Notes under the pieces: model-generated
The model's database searches: none
What the model saw: only the letters and a program-made list of their open reading frames with translations
Told to the model about the DNA's origin: nothing
Made by a program: the position numbers and the translations under genes
Shown: positions 24,001-34,274 of the stretch, one piece after another
Position numbering within the stretch: position 1 is the stretch's first letter
Layout of the letters: every line of letters begins with the position of its first letter
Assembly (NCBI GenBank): GCA_016808115.1
Contig: JAEQBH010005277.1
Span: 54,354 to 118,353, forward strand
Source of the DNA: Tetrastigma voinierianum
Taxonomy: Eukaryota; Streptophyta; Magnoliopsida; Vitales; Vitaceae
Length of the DNA: 64,000 bases
Direction of reading: 5' to 3'

Positions 24001-24652
24001 CAGAGACTGGTTTGGGCAGGCGTCTCTGGATCACCCTGTTGCAATGACTCTCCCGGTGGAGGCCAATACGCCTAAACGGGACATTAATCTACCATTGGAA
24101 TTAATACGCCCGAGTGTAGGCTCTCTCACGAGAGGAAGGTCTCTCAAACCCGAGTCAGTCGGCCGTCGAGAAAAGCCTTCTCATGGTGTTGAAATCCTAC
24201 CACCTCACAGATCTTTAGATTGGGAGAAAGAATGTCATTAAAATGGCATGACACGGGGAGTCTTCCCGAATACGATCGGACCTTGACTCTTCGAAAAGAT
24301 TCTACGACCTCTTCTCAATCCGGACATACACCCACAGAAAAAGCCAATTGAAACCGTCTTACGCCATTCTAAACAAGCAAGAAAGGCGAGAAGCTGCTGC
24401 CCCTTTGAATCTACCATGCGATTCTTCTTTTTATCGAGAAGAAGAAATACCACCAGCGGACCCCTCGGCATTAGCTCTCGATTCGGAACCGACCACCCGA
24501 GCTACATTCCCTGTAGTGATATTTTATTTGGACCTTAGTTTCTTGAACAAACTAAAATCCACCCTATTAGATCTGAGAAAACTCTTGATCACTCTCCTTT
24601 TGTCCGGGTCATTCACGCCTCTAACATTCCATGATAGAATTTTAATCTTCAT
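21100..24652 (-). pseudogene. LINE 3 ORF2: endonuclease-reverse transcriptase (pseudogene)
   Basis: The minus-strand start at 24652 gives MKIKIL, followed by a WNVRGVNDPDKRRVIKS-like endonuclease beginning (about 24580-24640). Reverse transcriptase is open for 85 codons at 22769-22512: RQGDPLSPYLFVIGME, then SHLLYADDTLLFCKAD, with the catalytic YADD at 22605-22616. Upstream, KLDIEK-like residues lie near 22965. The zf-RVT part runs over about 21900-21420. The reverse transcriptase core is the best preserved in the window, but frames shift before and after it, and the endonuclease carries stops. Confidence 0.85.
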
Positions 24653-24899
24653 TTAACTTTAGTAGTGATTCCACTTATCCCTTCGTCTTTCCTAACGTCT
24701 TCCCGTTCATTAATTGTACGCCAGTTTCTTAATTCTCGCTCGCTCTTTGACAATGTCAAGCATCCCTTTCCCTTACCGAGTTTTTGTGCATCGACTAAGT
24801 TTCACAATAATTTCGTAATCTCCTTTTCAAACCCCTTAGTGGGGAACCTAAGAAGTACTAAATTTGCTTAGACGGTGTTTTCCCATTTCTCGTAAGTCA

Positions 24900-27760
24900 A
24901 GCTCGATGACTCATTTGGGCCTCCTTAGGTCCTTTTGATGGCTACATGGTGCCCTCCCTTTCTTCAGTGCGGCGCTTGAAATCTCCATTCCTGGCAATCG
25001 ACCGCCACCGCCTTAATGGTTCCAATCCTCATCTCAGTTGATCTCTGCAGGCCGTACCCAGTAACAAGGGACCGGCCAAAAAACGAGATAAAGGAAGAAG
25101 AAGCTATTCCTGGGTTGTCATTGTGCTGAATTTTGAGACGGTGTTTCTGACCCCAGATCCTCTACATTCTCGCCCAGGCTTGATTGTGGCGTTCCCCTTA
25201 TTGCCATCAGAGCATTTGTAGTTTGGTTGCAAGGGAGACCTCAACAGCAGCTCCTGACTCAGCCCAACCCCTTTTTCCACTGCCTCACCACAGGTAGGCC
25301 TGCAAGAGCCCAACTCGTGAAGAGAGGAACTGTTATTGGGTATTTAGAGGCTTTGAGTCAGTTTGATGGAGCAGACAAACCTAAGTGCATACTGGGCTCT
25401 GGCCCAATAGGGTTGAACCATTACTTGAAGCCCGACCGATCAAAACGACTAAGCATTCCTGACCAGAAAGCCTCATATAGCAGAAACTTGGGTGAGATCC
25501 GCCATGCCTTACTGGCGGCATGGGCCCGTCCTGCCGAACTTCCCGAGGCACTGCGCCTTAAGATTACTATCCTTCGCGCGAAAGATGTCATCACCTTCAT
25601 CCTCGAGGCTTTGATGTCGGGCGATCTCCCTAGAGTGTGAAGCCAACATGTTTTGATCTCCCTCCCCAGCTCGGTATTAAACCTTCCAAAACCACCAACA
25701 GGAAGGGGAAGGGATTGATAATCTTGCCCCTCGGAAGAATCACCTTGCTATCTCTCAGGCATTCGGATACAAAAGATTGGGGGTCTCTGGAACCTTCTTG
25801 CAGATTTAGATCCCAACCCGGAGTCGTAAAGAGAGCTTTTCGCTTCTTGAACTGACTTCCTCTTCACTTCCCTGGTGACTCCTTCTCACCTTTAGCCCCA
25901 TTTTTGAGTTGTTATCCTTGGCACCTTTTTGGGTGCTGTATTTGGTAAACTTCTTTTGGCCTTTCTCTTTGACCCCCGAAGTATCAGTTTTCTTAAGATT
26001 AGCGAGATTAGGGTTAAGCCGTACCGTACTTTCTCCTAAGCATCCTGCTTACTCGATACTCGTCGCGCCAAACCAAAACATCTTAATAGGCCTCTTGCAT
26101 TCCATATGATTTCGTGGGCTTTGGCCATAGCGTATGAAGGCCACTTGGGCTTTGGCTTGCCTCATCCCCACAGTGGTGCAAGACCTAGGTTGCATCTCAA
26201 GGTGTCCTTGGTAATTTAGATCCCTCCTCTCTCCCTCCCCCCATAATCTTTTGAATTTCATTAGGATCTATGGGCCGCCTTACTGGTGATCCCAACGCAC
26301 TTTAGATACTGAAGCAAGCCGCCTTCTGTCTCGCATTTTTTGTAGAGACTGCTATTGACCCTTATCCCTTTGCTCCTCTCGGAGAATGGGACTCGTTGCT
26401 CCCCTTTCTGCAATCACGCGCCTTGTGGCGCGTATCTTTCCTTCATCTTCCACTTTAAGTTTTGTCATGTTGTTTCTTACGTGCGAGGGGATACCTCAAA
26501 ATTACCCTTGGTTGGATCTCCCACCATAATTGGAGTTAAGTAACCACGGCCCATAGCGGATAACATATGTGGAATATTACGGGCTTTTCATTTCACTGAG
26601 ATTCTTGCCAGAAGATTCTTCATTAGGCTTGTTTCCTTATCCATAGCTCTGAAAACCTCCGCAACCTCCAGATTTTTACGAGGAATTTCTTACGTCGCGG
26701 GTGTAAGGGTAAACCAACCACTCTTATCAAGCTTCTTGAATGCTTGGCTCTTCTCGTGCAACCGGTTGTGAGTACATCGTTCGAAGCAAAACTTCCCCTT
26801 GCGGGTCAGAATTTTGCTATTCTCCAGCCATCTTGCCTCTTCCGTCAAATCCAAAACCAGCGAAGAATAGGATTACGATTTAAGGATGAAAAACATATTC
26901 CCCTTCAACCCTCTAAAGCCTTCCTTGGCCTAAACTTTACCACCTCTGGAAGATGCCGATGTTTGTTCTTTGCGACTTTTAACTTCCACAACTCACATCT
27001 TTTGACCCTAAAAATCCGCAATAAGCATCGCTAATATCCAGTATAACCATCTGATTATTCAGGATGCCATTGTATCCGTACGTGGTGACTTTCTTGTTCG
27101 TAGATTCCTCCGTCTTCCCAAGAGATTGATGCTGTTGGCTTTCTTTCTCCTTTGCTTGCCAATCCCATATCTTTGGCCATCTCCTAACAGGAGTCCATCC
27201 GATTTACAAACCATTTCCTTCGAGGAAAGAAAGAGAACATCTTTTTCCATCTTCATCGGCCCGGCCGAGCACGGTATGAAACGCCAATGACGTTTTTCTT
27301 TGATTCAAACTATACCTCTACATTCTACTCACCATTCCACACCTCCGCTAATCTTTCCTACACTCCCTTCAAAGGACTTAACTCCCATAGGTAGGATTCT
27401 TACCCACTTCTTCTTCACTTGAATCAGGGCGCCCCGCCGTGCTTTCTGGTATGATTACACTGCACCTTTGCCTTCCCCTCTACCTTGATCTCGAAAGACT
27501 TGGGTGTGGAGAACCCATCTTCGTCAAAACATTTCTTGACAATCGCTTTAACCTTTCATTCTAATGCCTCTCCTAACGAGTCCATCAAGTTTTACCAAAC
27601 CATTTCCTTCAGGAAAGAAAAGGCGGTGCCTTTTTCCAAACTATCCACCCATCACTCAAAATATTATACCAACAAATGCAATCCATATCACATCGTAATG
27701 GCTAACACTAAATATTCACGGTTTGTTGTCTAAAACTTGAATGGCTTGTTCTTGGAACCT
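24900..27760 (-). pseudogene. LINE 3 ORF1 region (decayed)
   Basis: Placed by position between the 5' leader and the ORF2 start. Broken minus-strand frames only. I could not find a clean zinc knuckle or the LPLHLW motif seen in LINE 2. The plus-strand open frames (for example 25227-25640, 137 codons) are antisense to this region and show no family resemblance. Confidence 0.4.
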
Positions 27761-28117
27761 TACATGTTATGAAGAGATAACTCTCTTGCACAAGGTGTGC
27801 GTTGGCGATCAATCGAAGAATTCTCAAAGTCGTGCGATAGCAAGGAGAGTGTTCACATGCTACGCAATTTCCAATCAGAACACAGCTGAGGTATAGAGTG
27901 AGAGTGGTAATGTTTCTCCCCCTTTTGTACCCTCTTGTGTCTTTCTTTGGGAGCTTTGTGCTCGTTTATTAATATATTTTTACGCTCTTTACATCACGGG
28001 ATTCGCTAGATGGATTCAATGTGGCTGTTGCAGAAGAATATCAGTTTTATAACCTTCCGCGACCTTGAAGCGAAAAAGCCGGGCTGAGACCAACAAGAAC
28101 GGAGAACCGACCGGAAG

Positions 28118-28132
28118 TTTCATTGTTGCTAT
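28118..28132. repeat. Target-site duplication, right side of LINE 3
   Basis: Partner of 20995-21008. On the minus strand both copies contain AACAATGAA, within the copia hinge. Confidence 0.65.
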
Positions 28133-29960
28133 CTTTGGTACAATCTCTCATGGATAATTGTTCAATTGATGCTTGCCTCTGAGGTTATTGGTTCATCAGA
28201 AATTTAATCCTTTCACATTTTGTTTTCTCTTTGAAATTGTGCTCTTTAGGAGCATGAATTTAACACTTTTCTTTTTCTAGGAATTGTCTTTTAAGCCAAT
28301 AGGTCGATCAGCGTTTAATTGTGGCTTAGGCTCAATGGCCACGCTATATTTCAACCCCACATTGGAATTTTAATCCATGCTAGGATATTTGCGAATTTGG
28401 TATATGTGATTTTGACATTTTGTAACATTTGTTGAATCAACAATACATGGTGTCGATTTGCAAGATTTTGTAAATGAATTATCTTTTGGACCTCTAATAA
28501 TTGGTTGCTTTGTAGAGAGGTTAAAGATAAAGATAATTGATCCATCTAATTTCGCCATTCTTCTAAATGACTTTTTCCTCCTTAAATTACGAGGAAAACA
28601 TCTTCAAGTCAAATAGGCAAATCTTCTGAATCAAAATGATAAAACCTCACATGTGAGAGGCTCAATATAGTTAATAATAGATGAATTAGAAAACCAACAT
28701 AAATACCAAGGCCATGGCGTTGAGGACCTAGTTTAGTTCGATGAGTGGGTGCGGGGAACACAGAAAACACTTTGACGAAAACAGTAAATGTGAAATATTG
28801 AGGTTATTAACTTAGAATGAAGTATAAATGGGGATAAATCTTGATTGGTTGTAGGACAAAGGCGAATTAAATTCGCAGCATGAATAATAACATGCCCTAA
28901 TGCCGATAAAGGCAATTTGGTATTAAAAAATAATGGTCTAGCAATTAATTGCAGACGTTTGATAAAGGATTCATTCAACCCATTTTGAGCATAGACATGA
29001 ACAGTTAATTATTGGTATCTATTCAATGGACATACAATAAATATCATAAAGGCTTGAGATGAGAATTCACCAACATTATCAAGGCAATTATCTTGATAGG
29101 ATGATCAAGGAATTATTTCTACACACATGGTAGAATTATGCGGGCTAGTAATCTGCAAATGCAACATTGGGTAGAAGAAGACATACATAGAGACCATCTA
29201 GTGGGCGCATAAAATTAAACCATAAAATAACAAAAGGTCCACTAGGTGGGTGAATAGACCCACAAACCATCGTTGAATACGTTCCATAGAAATGCGAGGA
29301 TTGAGCGCAATCACTGTAAAGTGGTCTAATAATTAATTTGCCTTGAGAACAAAGCGAGTACAACTAAAATCATGGAATTTTAAAATTTATGCAGCATTAG
29401 CGGATGCCCGTTATAATTTTGAACTATACGGCACATCATTGAAAGTCTCGGGTGTCCAAGCCATTCATGCCACAATAAAAATGCTTTTGGATCATTGAAC
29501 TTCTGGTTCATGATAGCATGAGATTCAAGAAGTCTAATAGTTGATATAATCCATATGATGAAGAAATCAATTGTTCCAAGATTTGTTTTTGCCCAATAAT
29601 GAGTAAATACTCATTTCCATTATGACTCATAATTTCAATATGATATTCATTTCGGCGAATATCCTTGAAACTAAGTAAATTTAGATTAGATTTATTAGAA
29701 TAAAGGGTATCATCAATTTGAAACTTTGTGCCATTAGGCAGAACAATAGTAGCTTTTAAGACCTTTAATTTAGGTAAATGGGACTTGAGATAGTTTGAAC
29801 ATTAAAAGGAACTAAAGTTAAGTTTGAAAAGTATTTCTTATCACTTAAAATTGTGTGAGTTGTGGCACAATTAACAAGACATGCATCTCCAGGAGAATGA
29901 TCCATATATTTTCAAAAGAAAGACAAAATTTAAATAGAAGTACTCAGTTTGTATTAAATA
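28133..29960 (-). pseudogene. Ale-type copia protease and integrase (pseudogene)
   Basis: Minus strand. Protease: NCATTHTILSDKKYFSNLTL (about 29815-29885), where the usual catalytic Asp before [CSA]ATTH is replaced by Asn or lost in a shift. Integrase zinc region and core: CS-QGKLIIRP (about 29325-29360), GSIHPPSGPF (about 29240-29270), and after a gap ESFIKRLQLIARPL (about 28930-28972) with LSALGHVIIHAANLIRL. C-terminal hinge: LEVQKIIHLQNLAN (about 28450-28500) and RPIGLKD (about 28290). These blocks occur in the normal Ale order. Several stops and shifts break the frame, and the hinge ends at the LINE 3 duplication. Confidence 0.8.
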
Positions 29961-29999
29961 TGTAATAAAAGTAACTTAATAAGCATGTATGTTAATCAT

Positions 30000-31087
30000 A
30001 GCACACATTGCCATCACCAATCAAATGGTCAATTTTTCCACTTGGATCTTCAAAGAAGTCAGAGATATCAAAATGAGTTAAAGGTATTGCACTATCATTA
30101 TCAATGAAATGTCATCAATTTGATTGTTAGCTTCTTGGAGAGCAGTAAAGATCATGAGGATCCATTGTCCTTGACCATTAATAAAGTTGGTCTCAATTTG
30201 GTTATCTTTTCCTTTGATGAAGGCTTGATAAGGTTAACAAATGCTTAGCCATCAAGCAGGTATACGTGACCCGACCATTCCATATACGTAGCATTTGATC
30301 TCATAACCTTCATTATGGCGGGTTGCGCTTTCATTAATATTTACAGATGATTCATCTTCGGTTGTGGAGTTGTTTTCTTATTGTGAGTTGATTATAATCA
30401 CCTTGATTCAAAAAGCCTCTGCGGCGACCCGACTACGACCTCGACCCGTCCATAAAAATATCACGCGCTTCGCCCACGCCCGCGTCTATTAGTTTGAATT
30501 GTGGCGTGGCTTTTCGGCGATGATATCGTCCGTGGGTGAATTAGTGGTTTTTAACAATTTCATTATTCTGCTCAACTACAAGAACGCGGGAGTGCTTTCA
30601 GAATGTTGGTAAAACAACGCTCTTTATATTCTTTCTGGGAGGCATTTGGCGTGAAAAGTGGTACATGTTTTCTCAAGCATCTCCTCATCCTAGACTTTTT
30701 CTCCACATAATTTTAGCTGCGAGTTAATTTTGAACAAGGTCTTATTGTCACTGACCCACTTAAAATCTTGTAGTCGTAAATGAATCCAATCATAATGGGC
30801 CCTTAGAAGTATTACGCTCTTATGATGGTCATACCGTTCTTTCAAACTTTTCCAGAGGATCAATGGATCCTTGAGCGTAAGATATTCACTTTTGAGGCCT
30901 TCATCAATATGATGGCGAAAGAATATTAAAGCTTTAGCGCGATCCTGTTGGGATGCGGTATTTCCTTCTTTGATAGGATTCCCAAGATTCATAGCATCCA
31001 AGTGGATTTTAGCATTCAATATCCAAGATAAATAATTCTTGTCCTAAATATTAAGGGCAGCAAATTTGAGCTTGGTGATATTAGTCA
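30000..31087 (-). pseudogene. Ale-type copia gag (pseudogene)
   Basis: Minus-strand start at 31087, MTNITKLKFAAL, the usual Ale gag beginning. A frame of 109 codons at 31019-30690 contains HLDAMNLG, RAKALIFFRHHIDEGLKSEY, LTLKDPLILWKSLKERYDHH and LRLQDFK, the UBN2-type gag domain. A GC-rich Arg/Gly-coding tract at 30420-30500 fits the basic C-terminal tail before the zinc knuckle. The rest (30000-30400) has shifted frames. Gag forms the virus-like particle in intact elements. This is among the better-preserved coding blocks in the window. Confidence 0.85.
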
Positions 31088-31149
31088 TTTTCTGAAATAA
31101 TTAACATTATATGAACAAAGTGAAAAGACATAGGAAGATTATAACTTAA

Positions 31150-31340
31150 TAACTTAAAATTTAATAATAATATATCTAATCTCAAGTGGTAATGTTTTAA
31201 AATGAGAACTTGAGGCTATGGTTCAAATTTCCCCATTCCACACATGGAAACCGATTGCATATTTCGGTTATGAATCATGGCGAAGAAATATTTATCATCT
31301 TAGATTTTCATAACCGGGCTATGAATAACGTCAGGTTTAT
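31150..31340 (+). mobile_element. tRNA-derived SINE-like insert
   Basis: Shows a split polymerase III promoter pattern on the plus strand: an A-box-like TCTCAAGTGGTAA at about 31176-31188 and a B-box-like GGTTCAAATTTC at about 31221-31232, about 35 bases apart, as in tRNA-derived SINEs. It lies in the untranslated leader of the Ale-type copia between LTR and gag. No cloverleaf can be folded, so it is not a tRNA gene. An A-rich stretch follows (31368-31400). The ends are uncertain. Confidence 0.45.
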
Positions 31341-31448
31341 AGCTTCTAGCTATAAAATTTTCTTTAGAAAAAGAAAAGAAAAGGAAAAAGGAAAAATACA
31401 TACTTAAAAATACCTCAGTTTTGTGAGCTTGCATCACGAGCTCGTGCG

Positions 31449-31646
31449 TGCACATTATAAAAGAATAAAGAAAGGAAAAGAGCTGAGATAAGAAAGAGAG
31501 AACTCTAAAGGTTTTTTTTTCTCCTTATATTTCATTATCAGGGATCTCATATATATAGGTGTTTTCATTAATATAGTAATAAGTACATCCATAATGATTC
31601 ATCGGTAAATGTGTGAGTCATTACATTTCTCAATAGATCAGCTATT
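31449..31646 (-). repeat. 5' LTR of the Ale-type copia
   Basis: Matches the 3' LTR at 12374-12568 over most of its length with many small indels. The expected primer-binding site just inside the LTR is not recognisable, perhaps damaged by decay or by the neighbouring SINE-like insert. Confidence 0.7.
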
Positions 31647-32489
31647 ATAATTTAAACTTAAAATTAATTTTATATATTTATTCAAACTCATTTTATTTGT
31701 TTATCTATATTATATAACACTAAATTAAAAAAATACATGAAATTTACAGGAATTTTCATTATGTTTTGATTTTTTTTTTATATTTTACGGTAAAATCAAA
31801 TGTGAAGAAAATCATTTTTTTTTAATATTTTTCTTTTCCTAATACTTCTAGGTTCCAACAGTACCCGTGATCCACAAGAATACCAATTATATGTTCAACT
31901 GTTGAGTGTTCAACTCCATATATTGTTAAATAAATAAATTAATTAATTGAATTAATTTCCTTAATTTTCATGGTGAAGGAGTCAAAATCCAATTTCTAAT
32001 TCTAGTAAATTCCATGCACAAATCGACAACCCCACGATTTAGACCTGAGCCGCCCATAACGGTTTGGACTTGTTGAATTTATCTAAGAGAGTCCGAAAGC
32101 TCTTTCCTTTTCGAGCCATTAAATACTTTCATACATTACTTGCTAAAATTCCTTCTTTCACATTATTTTCAATGACATACTTGTAATTCAACATTCAAAA
32201 TATATCGTTTTCCTACTACCTTTCCAAAAAAATAACATGCCTTTATGCATCTTAATCTACACTTACTCTAATATTTTCAAGTTACATATTTTAGAAGAAT
32301 TTACTACTCAGTCCCAACTTTGAAAACTTCAACCCAAATCTTAGGTTGGGTACAAGTTAGGCTGTTATTCCCTTACTTAAATCATAAAAATTATAGACCA
32401 ACCTTATTATAAAAACCATAATAAGTTTATAGAGCGTTATTACCTTGTTATCCTCCAAATAAAATGTTGTCTCTAAATGAGTGAATATC

Positions 32490-32716
32490 ACGAACTGGTT
32501 ATAATTTTGAAATTTGTTTATGTTCTCAAAAACAAAATAATAAGGAAAAACATGTTTGGTTTCACGATTTTTCTACAGAAAATACAAAGAACACAGAAAA
32601 TACTAAATTTAGATAACAAAAAAAAAGACTTTTTAGATAACATAAAGATGTTATAGCGTTTTTCAAAAACGATTCTCAAGAACAAATTTAAAAAACAAGA
32701 ACTAAACATACCCTTA
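32490..32716. mobile_element. MITE-like element, AAACATACCC family (copy in duplication A)
   Basis: AT-rich element rich in TTTTCAAAAA motifs, ending in AACTAAACATACCCTT. The same insertion is present in duplication B at 61260-61476, so it predates the duplication. Related copies: 50971-51198 and 55477-55727. No coding capacity. Confidence 0.55.
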
Positions 32717-34149
32717 TTATAGTCTAGCATTCAAGCTCTCTTGAAAGAACACTATGTTTTTTGAACTACAACTCCTCTACACTAGTGTGACAAGCAAGGT
32801 CCCATAACCATAGCGCTACCAATTGTGTGTTCATACGGAAATATAGACATATCGAACTTTGATCTTTATTTTATTAAGCTCCTAACTTTTGATACAAAGA
32901 TAATGATTTTCATTATCTTTGCAGATTATTTCCCAGCTTCCAAAGTTTATAAATACTTTCCTTCATGTGCTATAGCATTTTATGCTTCATTTGGTTAAAG
33001 GTAATAATAACTTTTAATGATATAGGTATTACTTGTGATCATCCCAAGTACTAACCCAGCCTAGTAAAGTATGAAACTTGAATTATTTTAAAAATTCAGT
33101 TTATTAATTTTTATTTGAAGATGCGTTTACTAAGTTTTGGTACTCTAATGATTTGAAATTGTTTTTATTAGAAAACTGTTTCCAATTGGCTAGATTTCAA
33201 AGGAAAATCTAAATCAACAGTCCTTTTCAAGCAAAAGTTATCATAACTTTTAGTCTTAATTTCATCAAACTGTTTGAGATTTATAAACTTAATTTGAAAG
33301 TCAACAAAAGTTAAACGAGGAAATATAGAAAGACTAGTATGAAGAGGTGATCTGGGATTATAAAACAAAGACTATCGGGTGAATTGTATGAAAACATTCA
33401 CTTGAGCATGGAAACTTAGAAAATAAGTATGAGTGAATTGGACAGATGTTTAATTAAAAGCTAGAGGATTTGATGATTTTGTTTGGACTATTAGAGCGGT
33501 TAAGTAGGAAAATTTGAGATAGTGGTCTAACTACTATATAATAAATCATTAATTATACTATAATGATAGGAGCGTCATTAGTATATTTTATATTTATCTA
33601 GTATAAGATCTTCTTAGATATCATTGTGAATATTATGGTAACATTGGAGAGCAAAACACACGTGAACCACCCAACCCAACTACGCAATATTACATTTAAT
33701 TTTATCTATCTCACCTTAGGTGCGAAAGTGTGAAAAGCAAGTGAATTGGAATGATAGATAGATAAAATAAATAAAATACTATAAGAATATAATTATGAAA
33801 AGAACTTTATTGTGTACTATTATATATTCTGATCCTCTTCTCTATTCAATATTATTACATAATCTTTGATTTATAACTACTCAATCAAAATAAAATAAAA
33901 TCTCATATTAAAAGAAACTTTCTACTAACTTGAAATTTTAAATATTCTCAAATGCTCAAAATAGAAACTAAATATAACAACTAAAATATTATTTCACGAG
34001 ATTTTAGAAACTAAACACTAATTCAAATAGTTTCCAAATCAGGTTTAACTTGAACACGTATTACTTCACCTTATTTAGAAATGATTTACTAGGTGCGATA
34101 TTACTTGGCGTGATAAAGTGAGAATGAATCAACTCCTTGGTTGATCATG

Positions 34150-34274
34150 TATAGGATTAATGAAGAAGATGCAATATAATTCTTCAATTATTCCCTAACA
34201 TATGTGTACCCATCTTGCTCTTCTAAAAGCGCCCAAGAGATTCGATTATTCGAAGGAGCTATTACTAGGCCTTA
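34150..34274 (-). pseudogene. Terpene synthase exon 7, C-terminal part, cut by a solo LTR
   Basis: By alignment with the exon 7 remnants at 55120-55411 and 63170-63411 this is the 3' half of the last terpene synthase exon. Only short pieces are readable (for example the ECL-P-type segment just before the LTR). The LTR at 34275-38146 interrupts it, and sequence at 38147-38170 may be its continuation. No function remains. Confidence 0.5.

Larger units (their letters stand above)
21009..28117 (-). mobile_element. LINE 3: L1-type retrotransposon, minus strand
   Basis: A 7.1 kb element, the longest of the three, inserted in the Ale-type copia between the integrase hinge (LKRGRPIGSKD at about 28290) and the reverse transcriptase. 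Poly-T (reverse poly-A) is at 21009-21020. ORF2 starts at 24652 and ORF1 lies upstream to about 27760. About 350 bp beyond that (27760-28117) would be the 5' leader; it contains no recognised motif. ORF2 keeps the longest open reverse-transcriptase frame of the three LINEs. It shares the ORF2 start region closely with LINE 1. Confidence 0.85.
12374..31646 (-). mobile_element. Ale-type Ty1-copia element with nested LINEs 2 and 3
   Basis: A minus-strand copia read from 31646 down to 12374: 5' LTR (31449-31646), SINE-like insert in the leader (about 31150-31340), gag (31087 to about 30000), protease and integrase (29960-28133), LINE 3 (21009-28117), reverse transcriptase (20994-19944), LINE 2 (13357-19929), RNase H (13341-12850), polypurine tract (12569-12580) and 3' LTR (12374-12568). 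Polyprotein order resumes correctly across both LINEs. Without the LINEs and the SINE the element would be about 5.5 kb, normal for copia. Its boundaries are supported because the flanks rejoin into a MITE-like element known from another position in the window. Confidence 0.85.
12289..31856. mobile_element. MITE-like element split by the Ale copia
   Basis: The two outer flanks of the Ale-type copia, 12289-12373 and 31647-31856, together make about 295 bp. They match, in order, the 302 bp element at 39551-39852: left part CCCGAAAAGTACTAAAGAA, right part CTCATTTTATTTGTTTATCT and the TTTTCCTA-TACT end. The ends of the 39551 copy form imperfect inverted repeats. So a non-autonomous DNA-element-like repeat was present first and the copia landed in its middle. 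No transposase is present in it. Confidence 0.7.
31857..34274 (-). repeat. Segmental duplication copy A: 3' flank and exon 7 of a terpene synthase
   Basis: About 2.4 kb, collinear with 60649-63240. Shared blocks include AAATCTTAGGTTGGG (about 32338 and 61117), GCAGATTATTTCCC versus its decayed partner, and the run ending in the exon 7 remnant. Divergence is mostly short indels. It contains no protein-coding gene other than the terminal exon remnant. The downstream end is cut by a solo LTR at 34275. It shows that a gene plus flank unit was duplicated. Confidence 0.75.

Noticed and set aside
25227..25640. Plus-strand 137-codon frame
   Set aside because: Antisense to the LINE 3 ORF1 region, with no recognised domain.
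30420..30500. Short GC-rich tract that might be a CpG-like promoter
   Set aside because: On the minus strand it is the Arg/Gly-coding tail of copia gag, which explains its composition.
31176..31232. A- and B-box motifs suggesting a tRNA gene
   Set aside because: No acceptor stem or cloverleaf can be formed and there is no anticodon arm, so a SINE-like origin is more likely.
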